From Costus lasius (taxonomy: Eukaryota > Streptophyta > Magnoliopsida > Zingiberales > Costaceae), in the NCBI GenBank assembly GCA_027563935.2, contig CM050446.2:123892499-123956498 (forward strand): a DNA stretch of 64,000 nt, read 5' to 3'. The notes beneath the pieces were generated by a model. It was not told the DNA's origin, did not search any database, and saw nothing but the letters and a program-made list of their open reading frames with translations. Made by a program: the position numbers and the translations under genes. The stretch's first letter is position 1. Each line of letters starts with the position of its first letter. Below are positions 54,820 to 64,000 of this stretch, piece after piece.

Positions 54820-55215
54820 GGAAAAAAACTTTTATGCGCCCGGGGTGCTTAAGTGGGAAAAACGGGGTCTTTTATTTTTTTTTAAAAAATATATTTTTTA
54901 TTTTTTTTAGAAATAATGTACATCTTGTAAGCTATCTAATGGTACCAATATTGAATTATTTTAGATTACGTATACGTATAGAATATCGTAACCAATATTA
55001 GATTTTTTTATAAAGTAAATAATTTTTTGTTTTATATGTGATATTGATTAGGGTATTCTATATGTATATATAATCTAAAATACCATAATATTAATACCAT
55101 TGGATAGCTTATAAAGTGTACATTATTTCTAAAAATAATAAAAAAAATTAGGAAAAAAACGAGAGACCCTGTTTTTCCCCACTTAAGCGCCCGAGGGCGC
55201 TTAAAAAGTTTACTC
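54820..55215. mobile_element. Mutator-like fold-back MITE
   Basis: 396 bp flanked by a perfect 9-bp duplication CTCATCTTA (54811-54819, 55216-55224), the Mutator target length. The arms pair over most of the length: ACTTTTATGCGCCC, GTGCTTAAGTGGGAAAAAC and GGGGTCT on the left against their counterparts on the right. The core arms GTAAGCTATCTAATGGTACC resemble those of the element at 52634-52975. Confidence 0.85.
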
Positions 55216-55224
55216 CTCATCTTA

Positions 55225-55713
55225 TGTCCAGGATCTATACATCTTGATGACTTAGATAAATTATAGGCTTTTTTTGTTTGACTAATAATCTATTTTATCA
55301 TACACAGCAATATGAAAACTTTAGAAAAAAAATTAAATTTATTTGCACCTCATTCTTAAGGTTGCACATGATAGTATGCCAATTTTTGTAGGTACTCCTA
55401 TTTAGCTGGGATTCATTTCCTTCCTCATAATTCTTTTACAATATTATACTGTATCATTTAGCTTTTAATTTCTAAAATGCATAAATTAGCACAAATACTT
55501 GAATTCTTTAAATTCTAAAATTTATATATTTACCTTAGAATTTGAATATTTGACACCTCGTTTGTAATTTATATTGATAAAACAAAAAATATATGTTATG
55601 ATCGTTTTTTCACAGAGAAATCCATATAACGGTAACATTATCTCCGCTTAGTGGTGGTGGTGGTTGCGGAAGGGGAGGACGTCGCTGAAGCTTAAAAAAG
55701 AAAAGTAGATACC
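55225..55713. other. Upstream region of the LPA3-like gene
   Basis: Intergenic AT-rich sequence, then a GC-rich leader (GGTGGTGGTGGTTGCGGAAG, 55654-55673) just before the ATG at 55714, whose context ACCATGGCA is a good plant start. No clear TATA box. Confidence 0.45.
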
Positions 55714-58700
55714 ATGGCAACGGCCGCCGCCATCGCCGCCGTCGCTTCCACTGCCTCCGTATCCTACCATCATGTCTATGCTCGCTATGCCCGTGCTTCC
55801 TCCAACCTCATCCCAACCCCTCTCCGCACCTCATCTGCAGGGCGGGAGGGCACCCGACGTGTCCTTGCCCGCTCCAAGTTTGACAAGTTCGACACTTCAG
55901 CCGATGTTCCCTCGCCTCCCCCCGTAGGCCCCGATTTGGAGATCTCTGCGGCCTCAGAACAGTTAGAATTAGACGAGGACAGGTTCGGCTCCTATCGGGA
56001 AACTCAAATTTGATGATCTTGGAAAATGATGGTTGTCTCGAACTTCTGCAGATTCGCTCTTATCCAATTTCAGTTCTTTTAGTATCTTATTTTATCGATG
56101 GAATTGTGAACGAATAGTCTATTAATGGCTGAACTATGCTGTTAAATGTTGATATCTAATGTATTGCAAATTTGAACTCTTTATTCGTTTTCAGGAGGCA
56201 GAGAAACTGATTCTTAGGGTTTTTTTTTTTTTTTTTTTTTGGCTCAGTGACTTGCCTTCGGATTTAGAGGGTGCGATCAGACAGTCAAGTGCAGCAAGTG
56301 CTTTGTTCGTATCGTCCGGAGGAATGAGAGCTATTGTAAGGCTTAATTGAAAATTTCGTCCATAAATTTTCGGATAATCGAGTTATTATGTAATACTCTA
56401 GTTCTTATTGAAAAGAAAATGACTCGATAGACAAATGCAAATCACATGCTTCTCTAAATTCGGCATTATGGTCTTTCTCTGTTACAGATTTTATTTCTCC
56501 GTAAACTGTATGTGTTTTCCTCGATAGCCGCTTTAATTTTACTAGCATCAGTGACGAGCTAGGATTTCCGTATTGTTCTTCTTACTTGTTTTTTTGTTCC
56601 TCCACGTCTCTTAAAAATTTCCAATTGATGTATTGCCATTAATCTACATAATTATCCTAATCTGCAGTAATCCTATCTGACCCCACTGTAATTTCTATTA
56701 TATTATGCGTTTCAGCAAACTTAACGTTATCAATTAATAAAAACCCTGGTGTAACTTGGGGGATAATATCTTTAATGTATAGATAAAAATGAAATAAGAA
56801 GAAGATGAAATTATTCGTAAAAATTTTATGAAGAAATTGAACTTAAATCATCTTTAAACAATCACTGAATATGTAGACCTGTCTAGTTTCACCTCTGCCA
56901 GGGACTTTCAAGCTTCTGATGCAAAATCTTTTGATAAAATTATGAAATGAAAGCATATGGATTTTGGATTTTCTTTTAAATATTAGCCACTTGAGTTGTT
57001 TCCTATGTATTTATGATAACTATTAAAATGGCTTTTAACACATATGTATATCTTCAACCAATTCAACCTCAACACCTTGCAGGTTGAACTTTTAATTCCT
57101 CAAATACAATTTCTTGACGATGAAGGTGCTCAAGCTGAGTTATGGGAGATGTCTAGAATCTTTTTGGACTCATTCATAGAAGAATCAGGAAATCCGGTAA
57201 GAGATTACTTTTTCATGCAACATATTTGATCCATTTGGTAAACCTTCTCCTCTAGGCTTCTTATACTTCTTGTATGCTTAATGGAAATGCTGATCAATGT
57301 AAGACATTTGTAAAGTTATCTTAGTCACAGTGGACCACTTCATTTTATTTAAAAATTACTATACTTCCCCACAACAACAACATAGTGTTACATGTTTTTC
57401 AGTAAATTGTCAACATCATACGCATGTATGCATTCGAGTGGCATCCATTTGTCATCTTTTATTTGTTAAATTTTCATCGGAATGGTGAATTGCTCAATTT
57501 TGGTGAAGGTGAAGAATCACTGGTTAGTTGGTCAACTGAGACATCAAGATGGATCAGTAATTGTCTAAAGCCAAGTAAAAGAACAGGAAAAAAATGCTTA
57601 GCTTTTTATCTGGACCAACTTCATTTTTTGTGGTTTGATTTGTAAAGTATGAAAATTAAAAACCCAAAATTTGTGCCTATAATAGCTACTGAGCGCAATT
57701 TCTTAAAAGGAGCTAACAATTGCATTTATAATATAGGTTCAAATTTGCTCACATCCATTTTCAGCTCCTGTGTTGTTTTCTGTATTGTAATTATTATGTG
57801 CACAGTATTGGTTGGACTCCACGAATTTGTAGGTCTCGTTGGTTTCTCTTTCCTTCATGTCTATTCTAGTTGGTTTTTCCCACTGGACAGTTGCGTGCTT
57901 CTGCTTATTGTAAGTAATCAAATTCTTTGCCTTATTTCCAAACTTTTGGAGCTCTCTGTCAAGCAACCATCAAAATATAATGGATTCTCTTGTTATTTCA
58001 ATATTTTTCCGTGGCATGTTCTGTTCAAAAAAGAGTTTTTCTAACTGAGTTAACTTATGAATTTTAGATGACAAAAACTTAATTATAAAATCAATGCAAA
58101 CTCCCATGTAATACATTCACAGATGTATCAAATGATGCTCTTTTACTTTACAGTTCATGAAGCACAAACTTTCTATATCAATTTTCACATCACCTCTGAT
58201 AATGTTTAATTAAGTATCATAGAAGCTAAAAGTGTCTTCAAAAGCCATATTTTTGGAAATCTTTTTCATTTATCTTTTGACTAATTCTCCCATAGAGGGT
58301 AAAAGCTATTTTTCCTGATGCTGGAGCAGCTGCTCTTCTGAAATATCAGTGGAAGGATGCAAATTTTGGTTTCTCCAGGTAGTTACCTTTATTTATCATT
58401 CAACTGAGGCAGTTACCATTGATAACATTCCACAGGCTGACCATTAACTTAAAAAGAATTCTAATATTAGGTATACGCCGTATCATACTTAATGAAATTT
58501 GAAATATCATCAGATCAGATGAGGCGTACTCACTAAGTAGACAGTTAAACAGTATATTCTGTTAGTCACTGTTGTAGTACCTATCAGCTTCATTAATCCT
58601 GCATTTTCATCATGTATTTCATCATTTCACTAACTGTAACTCATGTATTAGATTCACCTTCTTTGATTGCTGCATGATCATGAATATTTATTGCGCGCAC

Positions 58701-61700
58701 TGAAAAAAGTAGGATCACTTTTACATGTTAACGTGAATAAAACAGGTTTTGCCTGTTAACAAAATTTGATAGATGACAATGACAAGTAAAGATATTAAAA
58801 TAACTGGCTATTAATTAATTTAAGACTGTATATCATGAAGTGCAAAACTGTTTGAAGATTGTGAATATTGGGATGAAAATAGCCAGAATCATTCAGTTAC
58901 TATGTATTCTTTATCTTGGAATCTGCTTTTCTTACATGTGCTATACTATCTATTCATAAATATCTGGGAGTTAAACTTTATACATCCTCCTCAATTATTC
59001 AGTTATTACGCAGCTTAAGTGACCGGAAGCCTGTTGACAATGAAGATGAAGTCATCGTCATGGTTGTTCCTGATTATCAGATGTTGGAATATGTTCAACG
59101 AATAGCAAACCTTCTTTCAGAAGACCCAGTATGTTATTTGTTTGATTTATATAAAAAGATACATGATTCGTTCTTTCTTTAAGATGTTTATGATGACTTC
59201 TTTCCCTCATTTCTTACCATAGTTTTTCTTGCCAACTTGCTTAGTGATTACAGGTCTGCCGACCTAAAAAATTGCCCACTTTGTTGGGATTGTCTCCCAA
59301 ATCCACAAAGCCAATACCTTTATTTTACGTGGCATAATTATAGGAGCATTTTTACCCCCATCGAGACACTTAACTTGATACATCCATGAAAATTGGTTAA
59401 GTTCCACTATTGCTTCAATTTTTTTGTTTTTTTGGAACTTTATTTATAAAATTTTATTAATGAACGAAATGAAACTTGCACCACATCAGTTACTTTCTCG
59501 CATTCCTTTTAATTAATAATGGAATAATTGACACCACGCACAACTAGAAACTTGCACTGTGTTAGAAAAATATGTGTTATATTAGTCCACGTGTATAATC
59601 CTCTAGCACACTGTATAGTTACCTTCCTGCTTTCCGAGATCTTATATGATGGTTCCCTGAGATTTTCATATACATATAGGTGCCTTATCTTTTGAGTGCA
59701 AAATATAGCAACTTTAAATCTCAAATCTTTTTTGTATATACTTTACCACCTGTAGTAGTTTTACATGCTAAGGTGGATCATTTTCCTTACACAGCATTCA
59801 TCGTTATTATGTTATTAGCCAAGACCTCTCATCATGTGGAACCCACGGCTTATCAGCGAAGATGTTGGTGTCGGAATCAATGTTCGCAACCTTCGTAGAT
59901 ATTTCTTAAGGCAAGAATTCAATCATCTATTATGTTACTTTGCTTTTAATTGAGGTAGTTAAGCAAGTTATTATACCTCTAGTATTATGCCTTTTTGTTT
60001 GATCTTTTTAACTAAAAGCTGTGCAATCTGCAGCACGTTCACTACAGTTTACTCAATGAGGCCATTGCAATCTGGAGCAGTCTTTAGATGTTATCCTGGG
60101 TAAGTTAAATTTTAAAACAATATAATGTACTTTCATTACAATTGGAAGAAACTATTGTTGGCACTAGATTTACTTTCACATTCAATTTTCCCTGTAGGAT
60201 GTGGAAAGTGTTCTATGATGACACGAGTAGGCCAGGTCGATATTTGCTGGCCAAAGAACAAGCTCAACGTCCTACTGCAACAGACATTGAGGCACTTTTC
60301 TCACTTTATTTCTTATCTTTTTATATGCCAGATGAGATTGGAGGATCATAACTATCATAATACTTCTGAGTACAAGAATATCCAAGAAAATTTAATGAAT
60401 AGACCATGGGCTATACTTAACATGAACAAAAACCAAGTCATGACAATTAAATTTATGCAGACAAACAAAAAGGAACAATATTTCAGGATCAAGATAGAGA
60501 AGATTGATAGCCTATAACAAATATTTGAAATATGATTAACAAAAATAACATACAATAAGAATCTTATTAATAGAGAGCGGGTCTGTTGATGAATGCCTAC
60601 TAATTTTGGATCAGTAGCATCCCTCCTAAGTAACTATTACTAAATAAACTCTTCACTAGAGAAAATATCATAATTCAGCATCTTAAAAATATAATTCTAG
60701 TTCTATTTCATTTTAAACAACCATTAGCAATAACTAACTTAATAATTTGTAGTTTAACAAACACTAAATGGAACTAGAGTGTTGAACCGGTTTATAATAT
60801 ACCAGAGAAGAGTAGGACATAGTTTGGCCATATTGAGTGTCGGTGCTATATAGTACTAGTGTACCGGAGGAGGTTGTGAAGGGTGTTGGGATTAGTATTT
60901 TAAATACATAGCAACATAACATAATTGAGTAAGTTTTTAGTAAACAAATGGGCCTAATAACGATTCACAATACCATCAAGGTGTACTTCATCATATTTAA
61001 ATAAGAACCCAAACACAGTGTGGAACAATAACTATATATTTTGTCCATGATTTGTTTGCCGAAATATTGCTATAGCTTCGTGTAATGACTTGTTAGGATA
61101 TCATATAGTATGAAGAAAAATGTGATACGATAAAAAAAAGACTCGATGAGAAAGAGGATGATCAATAAAAAGGATTATCTAGCCTTGTAAGGAGCAATGG
61201 AAAGATCTAGTTTAATGGAGCTAAAATATGGAAAAACCATTAGAAAAGTCAATGCATGTGTAGGTTGAATTTGGGTGTGGCATGAGGTGTCTATGATAAC
61301 TTGGAGTGGTATTGCGGTAATAGAGTGGGTCTTATTGATGGGGCAAGTGCCATAGCAGCAAAGAAGGAATATGCAGAGAGGATAAGAGGCAATAGGTAAT
61401 GACAATAATAATATCAAAGGAAGATTAACAAGAGGAGAGGGTAATTTATCATATATGCAATGAGTTTAGAGAATCATAACAATGATAATTCCTTTGTGTA
61501 CAAGATTAATTAAGAAAAAAATATAGTGAATAAAGCATGTCTAAATTAATCATGAACACCTCAGTTATGAAATTAATAAGACAAATAATTTTGTTGCATA
61601 AACAAAAAAGAGCAATATTTTAGGATGAAAACAAGAGAAAGGGCTAAAAGCTAAAAAGACCGATTAGAAACATGACTTACAAAATAACATACAATAAGAA

Positions 61701-63354
61701 CGTCATCATGGTTTACCTTATAACTATGTAGTCTGTGCATTTGAGAGAGCAAAGTAGGTGTCAGGAGATGACTTATGTGTTATACTATTTTACTTTGTTT
61801 AATGTGTAATACCATAAGATTGACAAAGAATTAAAAATATTTACAAGGATTGCAAATGCACAAAAATTTAAAACTAAGTTCGAAATTGATTTTTTTTTTC
61901 TTTTACTTTTGATAAAAGCTTTGAATATATTAAAGATGTTGAAATGATTTAGGAAGATACACTTAAATAAATAAGGATAATCATTTATAAAATTGATAAC
62001 ATAACAAAAAGATCACAAGTGGCTCTAGGACTCCAACCTAGAGGGATTAAACATTAGAATAAACTAAAATTAAAATTATATTAACTTGATTAAATGAGCA
62101 AAAAAAAAGACTTTTGGTTGTTTTCCAATTTAACAAGCATCATGAACAAACCTAGGGCAAGATCATAGAACTAGGAGTGCTGAATCTTGGATGATATTAG
62201 GTGTTCCACCCAATTATCCAACTAATATGAGTTATATTTGCCAAGTTGATAAGTAACATAAACAAATATAGGCTAAAATCATAAAGATAAAACAACTGAA
62301 CTTTAGATGATAGTCCCATCAATAGTACCGCTAATACAATGAGAGGGTGGTGTGCAGGAAAGACATATGAACTTAATCAACTAGAGTACAAATGCAGCCA
62401 AATTAATCCCCACCGATCGTCATCATTGTTTGTAGATCCTCAGAAATATAATGAATAAGGAAAGGGTCATAAAATAAATAAAAAGCACATACAAGAGAAC
62501 TAATAAATTAAAGATTAACTAGAAAACATGAGGTATGAAGATTAATTTATAATGTAAGAGAAGTGGATGCAAAGAGTGAAACTAGTGCTTTTAACAAGAA
62601 CATGAGACTCGTCAGTGATGGAATCGGGGGACAATTACAAGTAAAGGTGAATAAACTAGAAATACCTAGGAAGCTCTTGAATCTTAGTAACCATGTAGCA
62701 AAGCTTTGTAGGACTTGACTTTTGGAAGGAACAAATATATAAATAGTAACTCAAACCTACCCAAGCATAATGAACCCTAACTTAACCATGTGTACTAAGT
62801 ACTTATGACAAGTAGAAGCTCATTCTTTTCTATGGAAAGGAAACTTGGTTATGCCATACGTGTGTTGTTGAATATTTAAATTCTATTCTCCTAATATTAG
62901 ATGTTTTATTATGATGATATTTCTGAAAATGTAGTTATAAAAAGTAACATAAAATAGGGGACTACAAAGATTGAAACTAAATATATTGTTGAATCACATG
63001 AAGCATTTATATATCAAAATTTTGCTCTATGTTAACTTAAAGCACTATCATAAAAATCATTATTACTTTATAAATTTTCAGCTTATTTGATATAAATATC
63101 CTATTTCTAGAGCTAAATTTTCAGCATTTTGTCTAGAATATTTGGCTAGACGGTTTATTTATATTGATATAGAAGCACGTGGTTTAAACATCTTAGATGC
63201 CTCTCCCACCAATGTCTGAATTTTCTCTTTTTTCATTTTTATACAGCTGATATTTGGAACTAACGATGCGAAATCAGAGGAACCTTCATTCTTCAATAAG
63301 GCTATCAGTATGTTTTCATCCATAAACAGGTTCATGAAGGCCATTTCCAAGTGA
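55714..63354 (+). CDS. LPA3: Chloroplast DUF1995 protein, LPA3-like (photosystem II accumulation)
   Basis: LPA3-type proteins of the DUF1995 family are plastid factors needed for photosystem II assembly. Exons read: 1, 55714 to about 55985 (Ala/Ser-rich transit peptide start, then VLARSKFDKFD and LELDEDR); 2, 56195-56335 (LSDLPSDLEGAIRQSSAASA); 3, 57083-57196 (VELLIPQIQFLDDEGAQAEL, WEMSRIFLDSFIEESGNP); 4, 58296-58378 (RVKAIFPDAGAAALLKYQWK); 5, 59014-59128 (LSDRKPVDNEDEVIVMVVPD, YQMLEYVQRIANLLSEDP); 6, 59819-59910 (RPLIMWNPRLISEDVGVGIN); 7, 60034-60099 (TFTTVYSMRPLQSGAVFRCY); 8, 60198-60291 (MWKVFYDDTSRPGRYLLAKE); 9, 63247-63354 (LIFGTNDAKSEEP, stop TGA). Exons 2-9 join in phase. The exon 1-2 junction does not: the only GT (AG then GTTCGG) is out of phase by one base, and exon 2 has a 21-T run. 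The donors of introns 6 and 8 are GC. Whether the allele is functional is therefore open. Confidence 0.75.
56220..56240 (+). repeat. LPA3: 21-base T run inside exon 2
   Basis: It lies between codons for EAEKLILR and LSDLPSDLEG, which should be nearly adjacent in this family. The frame happens to stay open and would add about seven Phe and a Trp. It may be a genuine slippage expansion or a sequencing or assembly artefact. Confidence 0.7.
60292..63246 (+). other. LPA3: Intron 8 of the LPA3-like gene, about 3 kb
   Basis: Long, AT-rich and without coding content. The phrase GATCATAACTATCATAATACTTCTG (60345) recurs in altered form at 61472 (GAATCATAACAATGATAATTCC), and AACATACAATAAGAA recurs at 60547 and 61686. 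So about 1.1 kb was duplicated in tandem within the intron. Confidence 0.6.
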
Positions 63355-64000
63355 ATAATTTAACTTTCAACTCCATGTATTTATTACCTTTTGTACTATA
63401 GTGAACATGAAGATGCACAATCGTATTGAAAATTTGTTTGTTAAATTGTTTAAAGTAATGCTTGCATCCAATTTATCTTCCAATGTGACTTTATGGTAGC
63501 CTTGTGGGAACCGACCAAATGGTATCTGTTCATTCATTTCAAGATTTGACTTTTTGTTTAACGTATATCTTGAAGGAAAACAAAGAAGTCCGCGCACAAG
63601 AACACTTGTGAGACGGTATACGGATGTGTTCCAATTTCTATTTTGTCAATGGGTGGAGAGGCAGTCAACAAAACGTGTACAAGGCATTTCCTTTTCTATA
63701 CCATCACCATATTACCTTGCTATTGTGGTGCAAACAGTTGCTGTGTAATTTCAATCCATTCGCTTGAGTAATCAATGAGAACTTGAATACGTGAAGTCAC
63801 TGTATTATGCTACAACTGCATCAACTGTGTGAATAACTGCTGCTATTTCATTTACCGAAAATGATCGAATTGATTGTGGTTCTAACAAGAGTAATATTTA
63901 TGTCAAACAATCTAAGTTGTCTTACATTCAGCGAGAATCTTTAAAAAAAAAAAAAACAAACAAACAAACTGCTGTTTTCATGTGATAATATAATATTACT
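63355..64000 (+). other. 3' region of the LPA3-like gene
   Basis: No further gene is supported. The 3' UTR of the LPA3-like gene should end in this stretch. Frames that are open here lack protein character. Confidence 0.4.

Noticed and set aside
57649..58044. 131-codon frame
   Set aside because: It lies within an intron of the LPA3-like gene and is AT-driven, with Cys/Ile/Phe-rich text and no family.

Overview
The window is nuclear DNA of a flowering plant. It has spliced genes with long introns, low gene density, and layers of LTR retrotransposons, MITEs, a tRNA-derived SINE and minisatellites. I cannot name the species. Three host genes are well supported: a NOL9/GRC3-type polynucleotide 5'-kinase gene on the minus strand (42683-46834), a chloroplast DUF1995/LPA3-like gene on the plus strand (55714-63354), and a single-exon gene for a small four-helix membrane protein on the minus strand (34644-35114).

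Layout. 1-6.4 kb: 3' part of a non-autonomous Ty3/gypsy element of Tat/Athila type (gag tail, acidic ORF, long untranslated region, PPT, LTR with palindromic boxes). 6.9-9.0 kb: exon-like fragments and GC-rich leader-like DNA. 9.4-10.2 kb: a satellite-like array with a dimeric order. 11.0-12.5 kb: a second Tat-like PPT and LTR. 12.65-13.34 kb: a minus-strand LTR with a triplicated primer binding site, followed by a minisatellite. 13.9-21.8 kb: a truncated NOL9 pseudogene with its 3' flank, split by a gypsy-type element (14098-20336) that itself holds a small minus-strand LTR element (18328-20190) and lies beside a Tourist-like MITE. 22.3-30.2 kb: a GC-rich segment split by a hAT MITE and a defective Copia element (22899-29948), which is itself split by a minus-strand Copia fragment. 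31-42 kb: mostly intergenic DNA with repeats, a SINE, the four-helix gene and a 2.4 kb Harbinger-like element with two hAT elements inside. 42.7-46.8 kb: NOL9. 47-55.2 kb: intergenic MITEs and decayed duplications. 55.7-63.4 kb: the LPA3-like gene.

The most unusual object is the LTR element at 14098-20336. Between a recognisable gypsy gag remnant and its 3' LTR it carries intronless, same-strand fragments of at least four unrelated housekeeping genes: NOP14, CDC48, protein disulfide isomerase and the CCT-beta chaperonin subunit. Three further protein-like stretches in it are not identified. Two parts remain open as chimeric reading frames, including one of 275 codons. It looks like a retroelement that accumulated host cDNA pieces by template switching.

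Gene names rest on reading the translated sequence against remembered family features; no database search was run. Insertion boundaries rest on target-site duplications and TG..CA ends read directly from the sequence.
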